Source of the DNA: Papilionanthe hookeriana x Papilionanthe teres
Lineage: Eukaryota; Streptophyta; Magnoliopsida; Asparagales; Orchidaceae
NCBI GenBank assembly: GCA_022702705.1
Contig: CM040439.1
Span: 28,639,345 to 28,703,344, forward strand
Length of the DNA stretch: 64,000 nt
Direction of reading: 5' to 3'
Part shown: piece after piece, positions 35,073 to 45,007 of the stretch
Layout of the letters: each line of letters opens with the position of its first letter
How positions within the stretch are numbered: position 1 is the first letter of the stretch
Notes under the pieces: model-generated
What the model was told of the DNA's origin: nothing
Seen by the model: only the letters and a program-made list of their open reading frames with translations
Databases searched by the model: none
Made by a program: the position numbers and the translations under genes

Positions 35073-35939
35073 TGATGTGTCTTTAGAAAATTCGCGGCGG
35101 TAGAGTAACAAATTATCGTCTTAGCGTTGTACGAGAATTCAACACGCACACAGATGAAAAAGAAACAAACAGTGACTCCATAAGTTTTTACGTGGAAAAC
35201 CTTTAAAGGGAAAACCCATGGGGCCTGGCCCAGTTGCCTAAATCCACTATTGATTAACGTTAGAGAAATCCCTCGTCCCACAGACGGGAAAGGATAATTA
35301 TATGTTGTAGATTACAACGTCGACTGACGGTGTGTAGTTGATGGTGGTCGATGACAATCGATGGTGGTCCACGACGATTAGCGGTGGTTGACGACTATCG
35401 GTGGTGATCGACGGCGATCGGCGGTAATGCAGAGTTGTTGCTTCTCCTCAAGACTTCAGGCTCTCTCCCTTGGTCCCACTCTCATGTGAGAGTTGGGGTC
35501 TATTTATATAGTTTTGGGTGCAATTAATGCAGTTATTTTGATCGAACGGTTCAGAGAGCTCCTCTCGATCAGATGGCTTTTAAGGGGCATTTGATGTCCT
35601 TAACGATGTCGGAATTGAGTGCTCTTGGGCTTGTTAGATCCGTCTTATCGAGAAGCTTGATTTGAGTATGAGCTTGCTAGTGTCGACATCCATTTAACCT
35701 TCCAATATGTCTGAAAAACTTCTAAAAATGGTTTAATGACTTGATCCGAGCTTGATTCGACTCGGATTGGACTTGTTTTGATATCATTGGATCCGTTTCA
35801 TCGAGCCGGTCAGTTTGACTATATAAGTTTGCTGAAATCGGAGCTCTGAATGACTTTTCATCGATATTAGAATATTTCTTGTTCAAAAGATTGCATCGAG
35901 ATTCGTGCCATATGATGAAATTTTATTGGTGGCGTATCA
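35073..35939 (+). mobile_element. LTR family A, complete solo LTR with exact 5-bp duplication
   Basis: Starts TGATGTGTCTTTAGAAAATT and ends 'ggtggcgtatca'. AGAAT flanks exactly (35068-35072 and 35940-35944). The minisatellite at about 35325-35425 is shorter than in the other copies. TATA-like 'tctatttatatag' near 35500. 867 bp. Confidence 0.92.
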
Positions 35940-35944
35940 AGAAT

Positions 35945-36314
35945 AAATTTGCATTTTTTACATAAAATTATAAAATTTGGTCATAGTTTTACAAATAGAA
36001 GCAATTTCCACAAGTGGATGATAATTTAATAAATATTGAATTTTATACTATAAATATTGCAGATAAATAATAGCCCATAAATTAAAATTTATATATATAA
36101 AAAAATTATGCGATAAATCGTATACGATTGTAAAGGTTTAGGGGAACACGTTAAGACTTGGGTGGGGCACAGTTAAAGCCGACACGTAGCGGAATCTGTG
36201 TCGTCATCCCCGTTTTTTCGGCGTTACGCGCCGGCCGACACGTATCAGTGGCTCCCCTCATCACTGACCCACCAGTCAGTCGTTCACACCACTCGTAGAA
36301 TATTATATTTCTAC
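35945..36314. other. Intergenic DNA
   Basis: AT-rich, then a GC-richer patch (36150-36300) containing 'gttacgcgccggccgacac'. No gene or repeat recognised. Confidence 0.4.
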
Positions 36315-36835
36315 AGAGTTACATTGATACCAATTAATTTCATGAAATTACATATCTAACCCTTGAATTATAGCTTTTTAGATATATGACCCATTACCTA
36401 TGAAAAGGTGGATTTTATTTTATTTTATTTTATTATTATTATTATTTTTGTTAAAAGGAGACGGGCTCCCTACGTGTTCACAAAAAAAATACAAAACTGG
36501 TAAAAGAGATCCTATCTAAACACCACACTTACAACGCACGCAAAAAAATAGGATTCTAAGGTCTTATTTCAAAAAAAAATATATATATATAACACACACG
36601 ACTCAACCACACGAAACACAACCGAACACTACGAACAATCAGACAATAATAAACCAAATAAATCAAAAGGAATAATAGCAGAAATGTGAGGTGAATTTTA
36701 CTTTTTAAAATAGAAAATAATGACATTTTTTTCTTGTGTGATATGGAAGATTTGAGGGGTATGAAGATAAAAAGTAAATTTTAAATGGTAGATTTGTAAA
36801 TACATAGAAATTGTGAGGTATGTATGTAAATGATC
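36315..36835. mobile_element. MITE-1 copy interrupted by an L1 fragment
   Basis: 36315-36416 carries the left part ending 'cctatgaaaaggtggatttta'. 36695-36835 resumes 'tgaattttactttttaaaat' and the right arm '...tgaggtatgtatgtaaatg'. Confidence 0.7.
36417..36694 (-). mobile_element. L1-type LINE 3' fragment
   Basis: On the minus strand it ends '...tgaacacgtagggagcccg' 'tctccttttaac' followed by (AAT)n/(AAAAT)n, the form of plant L1 3' UTRs. The surrounding 'ggtggatttta' / 'ggtgaatttta' looks like a target-site duplication of about 11 bp. No coding part remains. Confidence 0.6.
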
Positions 36836-37662
36836 CTTAATTAATCTTCCACGTTATTATCGAGCTATAATTATGTCCGAACTAAGTGGGATTTGACGAT
36901 TTTTGGAATCATTATTTTTTATTTTCTTGTTTTAATTATGATTATTATATGATGCATTAAATATTTTTTTTATAAAATATGTTTAGCACCTTTATTCATA
37001 ATATATGATGAATCCAAGCTTATGTGTGAATCACACTGAAAGATACGAAAGTATATTGCATTCTGTACTCAGGCTGAGTTCAGATAACGGACGGATGCAC
37101 TGATCATTGAGGAGACGTAACTCTGAGTCCGGACTCCAGACACAATATTTTTTTCAAAAATAGGGCGTAAAAAGAGAGAGCGTGAGATATACTTTACTGT
37201 CTCTTTTCTAATCAGTCAACCCTCTATCGATCGGCTCCATACCATTAGGTCGTTGGACATTTGGCAGATTGTCCTCCTGCTGGTCGGGCTATATGTGAGT
37301 GGCATTAGGGTCACTCAACATTTATTTCAGTCGTCTAGTGGTTCCTTGATTGGTCACTTGATCAGCATCTGGTCTACAATTCTGGTATCCCCTTATGTCG
37401 ATCAGTCTACCCCTTGGTCGGCATTTAGTCTATAGGTATCTTTGTTCGTGCTCCGCAGTGAGTTGTTCAATCCGCAGAGGTGTTGAGGGATTCTACATTT
37501 TCTTTTTTTAAACTAATTATTTATTTTTTTTTTATTTTAGTGATTATGAAAATCAAAATTGAGTATTTGCAAATTTATATAGGGGATATTTTTTATCATA
37601 AATATTTATAATTTAAAACTACTTTTTTATTAAATTATCCTTCACCAAATTTTTAAAATTTA
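36836..37662. other. Unassigned intergenic DNA
   Basis: About 37040-37500 is GC-richer ('gtcggcatttagtctatagg'), possibly an old LTR. It shares only GTCGG-type words with 41400-41840. No gene supported. Confidence 0.3.
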
Positions 37663-38078
37663 TGATTTAAGATTATTTTTTATACAATAAGCCTAAGGGT
37701 CCGTTTGAGGTGGCTTATGCTTATCCAAACTTATTCAAAGTAGGTTCGCTTATCCAGGCTTATTCTCATGTTCGCTGATAAGCCGAACTGCAGATCCCTT
37801 ACCGCGATCGGTTTCTTTAAAGAATTTAAAATTGGCTTATTGGATAAGCAGTTGAAACGCGCAAACCAAACGGTACGACACCGTTTTGAAAACGTCGCCG
37901 CAGTTATAAGCCTCCCCAAACGGGCCCTAAGTCTTCCTAGTTTTACCTCTGTCTTTCTTAACATAAGTCGAATCTAAAACATCTACTCTCTTAATCAGAT
38001 CATCATACGATCGATGTTTACTCTTTAATCTTGTCCGTCACCGGAGCTACACCAACCCTATCACGAATGTATTCATTT
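37663..38078 (-). mobile_element. RTE LINE fragment split by a Tourist-like MITE
   Basis: 37663-37696 and 37928-38078 together match the antisense RTE sequence at 10200-10400 ('cataagtcgaatctaaaac', 'ctatcacgaatgtattcat'). The break holds the MITE at 37697-37927. Confidence 0.75.
37697..37927. mobile_element. Tourist/Harbinger-like MITE inserted in RTE, TAA duplication
   Basis: GGGTCCGTTTGAGGTGGCTT on the left and 'ataagcctccccaaacgggccc' on the right. TAA at 37694-37696 and 37928-37930. The uninterrupted RTE sequence at 23780 confirms the insertion point. Confidence 0.88.
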
Positions 38079-38249
38079 AAGTGATTTTACAAAATTGCCC
38101 CCAAAATCATTCTTGAAAGGTCCACGGCTTTGTGAAAGCGGCTCTTCGGCGGAAAGTTTCTCACCAAAAGCGCCATATATTCCTCGAAATTACACCATAT
38201 CCGCAGTACCAAACAAATAATTAAAACGCTTCATTTAATAAAATCATGT

Positions 38250-38544
38250 CAAATTTACATAAATACCCCAATTTTAACTTCAATTTTACATATATACCAC
38301 CTTATCACTATGTAAATGCCCCTACCTTATAGCCATAAAGAATTCAACTCTGGCATTAAAATCTCTTTTAAGAGTAGCAATCAAGCAATATAGAAAAATT
38401 GAGAAAGAGGAGCTCAAAGCTTCTTCAACAAGTGCCTTCCATGGCAAGAATAAGCTATTTAACTACCACATTCTTCTTTCTCAACTCTCATCTTCTTCTT
38501 CTTCTTCCTCCTCTCGATCTCGGTCTGACATTGAAGCTTCTTCC
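38250..38544 (+). promoter_or_regulatory. Upstream region and leader of the NAC gene
   Basis: 38250-38325 is a MITE-1 fragment. The leader before the start codon is pyrimidine-rich with a (CTT)n run at about 38490-38515. No TATA box can be assigned with confidence. Confidence 0.4.
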
Positions 38545-40392
38545 ATGGTCATGATCATGGAAGACTCCAACTTCCTTCTCCCTCCGGGATTCCGATTCCA
38601 CCCCACCGACGAGGAGATCATCGTCCACTACCTCACGCCGAAGATTCTCAACCATGGATTCGTCGCACGCGCCATGGGCGTCGTCGACTTGAACAAATGC
38701 GAGCCTTGGGACCTCCCGAGTAGGCACACGCACTTCATCTCCTTCTGCTTTCTCATTTCATAAGGTTTTAGGGGCTGTCTGACAACGGATTTAACTCAGT
38801 ATTTACGCGGGATTTAAGCTGAATTCTACGAGACGATTGTTGTAATTCCCGTAAATTCTAAGTCGATTTAACTTCGCGGGCTTCCGACTATCTAGTTGAA
38901 TAAATCCGTTGTCAGACAGTTTTCTGAATTTATTAAATCTCATTTGTTGAGAGACAACACCTTAAATATTTTTGTGAATGATTTATGAGCTGAAACTAAG
39001 CTGAAACTTTGCATGCAGGCAAAGCTAAGATGGGGGAGAAGGAGTGGTACTTCTACTGTCAAAGAGATAGGAAGTATCCGACGGGGACGAGGACGAACCG
39101 AGCGACGGAATCGGGTTACTGGAAGGCGACCGGAAAAGATAAAGAGATTTACAGAGGGAAGACAGAAGTTTTGATTGGGATGAAGAAGACGCTCGTGTTC
39201 TACACAGGGAGGGCTCCTAAAGGAGAGAAGACCAATTGGGTTATACATGAGTATAGACTCCAAACCAATTTCACCTCCCTCTCCAATCAGTTCAAGTCAT
39301 CAAAGGTTAGCTAGAACTCTCAAAATCAAATCTTTATTCTCCTATATGTGAACTTTATGATCTCAAATAGAGGTGTAAACGAGCCAAGCTTGAGCCAATT
39401 CAGAACTGATTCGTCTTCGACTCATTAAAAAATACCACTGCTCGTATTCGACTCATTTGTATATGAGGCTCAAAAAAAGTTTTTTGTGTTTGGCTCGTTT
39501 ACTTAGCGAGCCCAACAAGAACTGTTTGCAAACAACGAGTCATTTTGACTGCCTTGTCATGCAACCATAGGATGTTAAAGATAGGGGTGAGATTTTTATT
39601 CGATTTTTTGAATTCATCATTTTAATTGATAATACATATTTTTAATATTGTAGACAATTATATATATAAATTATTATAAGCTAAAATGAGCTGAACACAA
39701 ATGAATAAATCTTCGTTCGTTTTTGACTTGTTTGCTTAACGAACGAGTAGGACACGAGCTACTTAATGAGCCGAGTGCATTGTGTGCAAACAACGAGCCA
39801 TTGTGACAGCCCTAATGTTTGGGAATAATTGTGTAATGTAATATGGGTGCAGGATGAATGGGTTGTGTGTAGAGTATTTCATAAGAACGCCAATGGAGGA
39901 AAGAGCAGCTCAATCACAATAGATAGCAGTAGCTTGCATAGAATCAAGGGCTTCAAAGAAGAGTTTTTTAGCTCAACAAACACTCTCCCACCCCTCCAGG
40001 ATCCCCCCTACTTCTTCTCCGGCCATGACCCGAGCTACGAGCTCAAATCAGTCGAGCCGCCGGCGATGCCCTCCTACTTCTCCTTCCTCAATGAAGTTGA
40101 TGATTACATGATCATGACCAACCCTTCGCCGCGAACTCAGAGCTCATGTTGGACCATGCCCGGCCCAACGATGCAGTCGTCATCTTCATCGTTGCCACCC
40201 ATAAGAAGGCACTGTAAAGCCGAGCAATTTTCGAACCAGTCGATGGTGAGCCAAGAGACTGGAATCAGCACGGACCGTTCGACCGATGTTACCTCCGTCG
40301 TAGCGAAGCACAACATCGGCATTGAAGACTTTGATGCAGCGTCAATGGCGGCCGGCGGTGTGGCGGACTTGTGTAGCATGTGGAAGTGCTGA
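38545..40392 (+). CDS. NAC-domain transcription factor, NAC100/ORE1-like clade, three exons
   Basis: Exons 38545-38719, 39019-39305 and 39853-40392 join to 333 codons. The NAC domain spans residues about 12-165 with all five subdomains: LPPGFRFHPTDEEI (A), VDLNKCEPWDLP (B), KMGEKEWYFYCQRDRKYPTG (C), RTNRATESGYWKATGKDKEI and GMKKTLVFYTGRAPKGEKTNW (D), and DEWVVCRVFHKN (E). The intron positions within the domain fit the family. The C-terminal half is Ser/Pro-rich and carries SMVSQETGISTD, typical of the NAC079/080/100 group, and ends LCSMWKC. Expected to be a nuclear DNA-binding activator; members of this clade control senescence and organ boundaries, but the specific role here is inference. 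ATGs at 38545, 38551 and 38557 are in frame; either the first or third could initiate. No miR164-type target site was seen. Each intron contains a MITE. Confidence 0.93.
38771..38923. mobile_element. Small foldback MITE in NAC intron 1
   Basis: CTGTCTGACAACGGATTTA at 38775-38793 and its exact reverse complement at 38901-38919. About 153 bp, filling half of the 299-bp intron. The duplication is not certain. Confidence 0.75.
39368..39814. mobile_element. hAT-like MITE filling NAC intron 2
   Basis: Starts TAGAGGTGTAAACGAGCC and ends GTGACAGCCCTA. It occupies 447 of the 547 intron bases and ends 38 bases before exon 3. The 8-bp flanks do not match well. Confidence 0.75.
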
Positions 40393-41973
40393 AGATTGGG
40401 ATGAAGATCATAGATATGTATGAGAAGAGATCATTAGGGTTTATAAGTTTAGTGATCTCTGTGTTTAGAAGATGAATGTTTATGAAGAATATTGGGTTGT
40501 GATTTAGCTATGATGTACATAAAGAAAGAAAACTTATGGTGATTGGTATGGGTGAAGAATAATAATGTTAATGTTATATTGTTTTGGGTATATACTGTAA
40601 TTCTCATATTATGTTGTGTAATTTTACTAGAAATTGGGTAAGAAAATGTTTTGTTGTGAAATATTTGATTCTTTAATTTGATGCCATTCTTATGGCATCG
40701 TGCAATATATGTACGTTTACAAGGCTTAATTTTTAGGAGCATATAGGACTTTTCTGATGACTATCTTAGAAGATTAGCAGTAGAACTCTTACCTCATAGA
40801 AAATCAAAACACTTCTTTGCTTCACTTGGAGTTTTCAAATGTTTAAAGTATAATAAAACAATACATTTACATACAGGCGATTCAAAATTTTAATATTTAC
40901 AGATTAACGGCCCACCTGATTCTTTTGAACTACCAAACAAATGTATGTTGCGTGGGGGTTTTACCATGAATTTTGATATTTGAGTGAGAATTTTAAAAAT
41001 AAATGAAAGAAGGTGGTTAATTTGTAAATAGTAAGTTTCGGTTTGTTATTAAAAATAAGGAAGATTTACATACACACTACTCAATTTTTATGTATGTACG
41101 CGTTGAATACTGGATTGTCTTTTGTGAACATGTCTCGAGTGTTAGAGCCAAGTGAAGGACAAAGAGAATAGAGAGAGTAATAAAGTGAACCGAGAGTTAT
41201 TTTGGAGAGAATCGGGGAAGAGTCTCCTTATTCGTATTTTTATCTTTTATTTAGTGGCGTATTTTGTACAATTGCATAAATGACATAATAATTATGAAAA
41301 TCGTTCTTAATATGATCAATGCTCTAATATTTTGTATGAGTTTCATTTCATATCTATATTACAATTTGAATTTTGATATGCAAGTAATTTGTTGATTTAC
41401 TTGCCAGAATTCAACTGACTTAGGCGATCGACTGGGTGGCTTTCGGTCGACCGAGGTGTTTGGTTGAATGATGACCTCGTATGCCGCAGCAAAAGTGGGT
41501 CTGTTTTGCAATCATTATCAGTGGGTTTCTATTTGCTCTTTAGTCGGTCGGTCGGTCGGTCGACTAATGACTCGATTTGTTTTGTCAGGTGACTCGTGAC
41601 TCACCTGTCATTTTGGCTCAAGTCTTACAGATCCCGCATCTCGTCTACCTGGTTGGTTTGCCGCCCTGGTCGAATATCCCTATTTTCAAGGTCTTAGGCA
41701 AATCTTGTCTTTGTCTGTGTGGGGTATCTGACGAGACTCGTCGCTACGATGAATTACGTCTCGCCTTTGGCATATCTTATTGCTATCGGGCGAGAGACCT
41801 TCTTCAGTGTCTTGACCTGTCCCGGTTATAAAGACGCGACTTCACCAGCTTAGCGAATGGTGCAATTGCTAGCACTCTTTCTTTTTTATTTTTTAACACA
41901 AAAAGAATATGTATGTTGCTATAGTTCTATAATTTTGTGTTTTGCACATGTTATTTGTTGTAGTTATATTTAG
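40393..41973. other. NAC 3' region and unassigned intergenic DNA
   Basis: The NAC 3' UTR occupies the first few hundred bases. 41061-41100 is a MITE-1 left-arm fragment. 41110-41840 is GC-richer, with GGTC tandem units at 41543-41564 and an 84-codon open frame (41577-41831) I do not recognise; it may be an old LTR, but no ends or duplication were found. Confidence 0.35.
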
Positions 41974-42428
41974 TAGGGGTGTAAACGAGCCGAACACGAG
42001 CGAGCCAGGCTCAGCTCGTGTTCGACTCGTTTATATTTCGAGCTCAAAAAGTGTGTTCGTGTTCAGCTCTTTTGTTTAGCGAGCCGAACACGAGCCATTC
42101 ACGAACAAAGAGTTGTTTTGACAACTCTAATCACGTACCCATAAGATGTTGTTTATATTAAAACATCATTTGAATCTAACTTAATAATTTTTGTTATATT
42201 TTCTTAATCAATACTTTTAATTGATTATAAAACATTGTAGCCTTGTAGTTAATTAATTTTTTTAAAAATACTACTCATTAGAATATATATATATAATTGA
42301 AGAGTAGTATTTCGAGCTAAAACGAGCTGAACACGAATGAACAGATCTTAGTTCGTGTTCGGCTTGTTAACTTAGCGAACGAGCCGAACACGAGCTGCTC
42401 GCGGACAACGAGCCATTTTGACAACTTA
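41974..42428. mobile_element. hAT-like MITE with exact 8-bp duplication
   Basis: Starts TAGGGGTGTAAACGAGCCGA and ends CATTTTGACAACTTA. ATATTTAG flanks exactly (41966-41973 and 42429-42436). 455 bp. The best-defined copy of this family in the window. Confidence 0.9.
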
Positions 42429-42454
42429 ATATTTAGATTACTTGCTAGTTTAAA

Positions 42455-42578
42455 GGTACATTCATTAAATGTTATTACTATAATTTCAAATTTAAAATAG
42501 TACTAGAATCCTAATTTCTACATTTTATAGTACTACTCTTCTAAATTTTAAATTGTAGTAATTACATTTAATGCATGT
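42455..42578. repeat. AT-rich palindromic element
   Basis: CATTAAATGTTATTACTATA near 42463 is mirrored by 'tgtagtaattacatttaatg' near 42555-42574, and 'aaatagtacta' by 'tagtacta'. Probably a small foldback MITE. Confidence 0.55.
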
Positions 42579-42839
42579 GCAATTAAACTTTCTTAGCTTT
42601 CATCCTTCACATGGAAGAAGTTATTACCAAAATATCCCTAAATTTCCTAGAAAATTGCCAAAGCATTTTTTTACTTTTTAAATGGCTGAAAAAAAATTAT
42701 GAAATTTAAAATGTAATTTTTATTCATAAGCAATTTATTAATTACAATATAAATTATAAATAAAAATATTTCGAGCAGTAAGAAGCTCGTACTTTCGAGC
42801 TTTTAGGTTTATATCAATAAGCATTATATATATGAAGAT

Positions 42840-43040
42840 GGTACTCGAATTAGTTCGCTCACAATGTCCGATCCCAACTAACTCCTTGGGCTCGCAATCC
42901 CGTTAGATTTGGGATCGGACCTCGTGTGCCAACTAATTCGAGTTTCACCTCTATATAGCGGACAACTCGTCTGGAGGGGATTCGAACCCATCAACATGAG
43001 AGGACTACACTAATTAGGAGATGCTCTACAAACAGACCGA
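42840..43040 (-). mobile_element. tRNA-derived SINE, family 2
   Basis: The minus strand shows an A-box-like 'tgtagagcatctcc', a B-box GGGTTCGAATCCCC (42977-42990), and a 3' body that folds on itself ('gggatcggacctcgtgtg' against 'cacaatgtccgatccc'). Confidence 0.6.
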
Positions 43041-43047
43041 GAACGTG

Positions 43048-43049
<2 letters not shown>

Positions 43050-43137
<88 letters not shown>

Positions 43138-43170
43138 CACACATGCACGCACACACACACGCGCACACGC
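43050..43170. repeat. Compound (TC)n(TA)n(CA)n microsatellite
   Basis: TC run to about 43082, TA run to 43127, then CA/GC-containing CA run. Confidence 0.95.
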
Positions 43171-43286
43171 AAGGTCAAAATAATTCAATTGACAACTTTT
43201 ATACTAACAAAAATGTGAAACATTAATGAGATGACTTGATGACGGTGATGCGGTGTCTATCAACTAAGAGATTACTATTATATATT

Positions 43287-43807
43287 TAGGGGTGTAGACG
43301 GGGCTCAACTCGTGTTTGGCTCGCTAAAAATATCAATGATCGTGTTTGGATGATTTATATTTCGAACACAAAAATTTTGTTCATGTTCGGCTCATTTGCT
43401 TAACGAGCCGAACACGAGTTGTTCGCGAATAAATAACTGATTTGATAACACTAGTCACACATGTAGAAGTTAGGAGTGTAAACTAGCCGAGCTTGAGAGA
43501 GCTCATTCTCGACTTTTTAAAAAACATTATTATTCATGATCGGCTCATTTATATATCATGCTCAAAAAAATTTGTTCGTGTTTGACTAAACGTTTGATGA
43601 TCAACCTGAACATAGCTATTCATGAATAATGAGTCATTTTGACAACCCTAATCACACACTCGATAGAGTTTTAAGATTAAGGTGAGATTTAAATATTATT
43701 TTTTATATTAAAATATTCATTTAAATATAATTTAATATATTTTTATTAATCTATTTTTAATTAATAATTTTAATTGATTATAAATCTATGTAGTCTTGTA
43801 CTTATTT

Positions 43808-43863
<56 letters not shown>

Positions 43864-43984
43864 TTAATTATTTCTAGAAATTGTTCGTATTCAACTCGCT
43901 TGTTTATCGAATAAATCAAACACGAGCTACTTAACGAACGGAACATGAGCTGTTCGTGAACAATGAGCCATTTTGACAGCCCTA
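43287..43984. mobile_element. hAT-like MITE, enlarged by internal partial copy
   Basis: Starts TAGGGGTGTAGACGG and ends TTTTGACAGCCCTA. Flanks TATATATT / TATATATG (7 of 8, in low-complexity DNA). A second terminus-like TAGGAGTGTAAACTAGCC at 43467 runs to about 43655. A (TA)n tract lies at 43813-43860. Confidence 0.65.
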
Positions 43985-44794
43985 TATATATGTGGGTTAG
44001 AAAAGAGAGCTATAGTAATATTAAATTAAATCATATCTCCAAAATAAATCAAAAGAAAAGCAAATTAGAAAAATAAAGTTTAAGGAAGTTGGCTCAAATG
44101 AATGTAATGTCACTAAACATGTGCACATATAATCATAGTTGCTAAGTGAACACAATTTCTTGTAGCCAATATAAGAGAAATTATTAAATTGTATTACTTA
44201 TATAGATGTGTACGTAACGGCGGCACAAATCTCGAGGCAATCAAACCGTCAGGTGAAATGATGATTGACGGAGAATCAGGCGACCTGCGAAATACAACAG
44301 CACAGATCTCAGGACAATCTGATGATCAGGTGAAGAGATGATCGATGGAGGATTGGCCGACAGATCTTATATATCAGATCGTTCGACAATCTCAACGTCA
44401 GAAGGTCATTCGAAGGCATACCTGAGGGTCGCATCACCTTAAGGTATGATGATTGGTTTATCGCAGAACCAATCGAACGGCGACATCACTATCGATAGAC
44501 AACTGACATAGTGACCCAAAGACAAACGATCTGTTGGATGGGACGATCGTCAGACCTCATATCAATCAGAAAACCACTCAGAAGTTAATGAGCAGAAAGC
44601 AGATTTGTAATTATAATATTAATACCCCTTTATCTATACATAGGGTCGTTTTACAATAAAAAAGATTTGTGTTTTTACTATTCATTATTGTTCCTCCCTT
44701 TCAGCTCAGCTTTGCCCGACGCTTTACTCATTGGATGTGTTTTTCGAACATTTTTTTAGTCAACAATAGAGAAATCTCAAATTTTAGGGTCGAA
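43985..44794. other. Unassigned intergenic DNA, possibly an old LTR
   Basis: 44205-44765 is GC-richer with GATCG-type words, then 'ttaatacccctttatctata' near 44620. This resembles LTR architecture, but neither termini nor a duplication can be shown. Confidence 0.3.
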
Positions 44795-44935
44795 ATTACA
44801 TCTATACCACATATGTCCTATGTATCTACATATCAAAAATCAAAATTTTTACATTTATTGCACTTTGGTAAAAAAAATCTACATGAAAATATTGATTACA
44901 CTTTTGAAATGTAAAAATAGTGATATTTTAGGGGT
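44795..44935. repeat. MITE-1 fragment (left arm and centre)
   Basis: 'aattacatctataccacata' through 'cacttttgaaatgtaaaaatagtg'. The right arm is lost where a 'ggggtgtttggtagcatgc' sequence begins. Confidence 0.55.
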
Positions 44936-45007
44936 GTTTGGTAGCATGCTATATACCGAATTTAAATCAACTGCTCCGTTAAATTAGTACTTTTGGGGTT
45001 TTATGAG

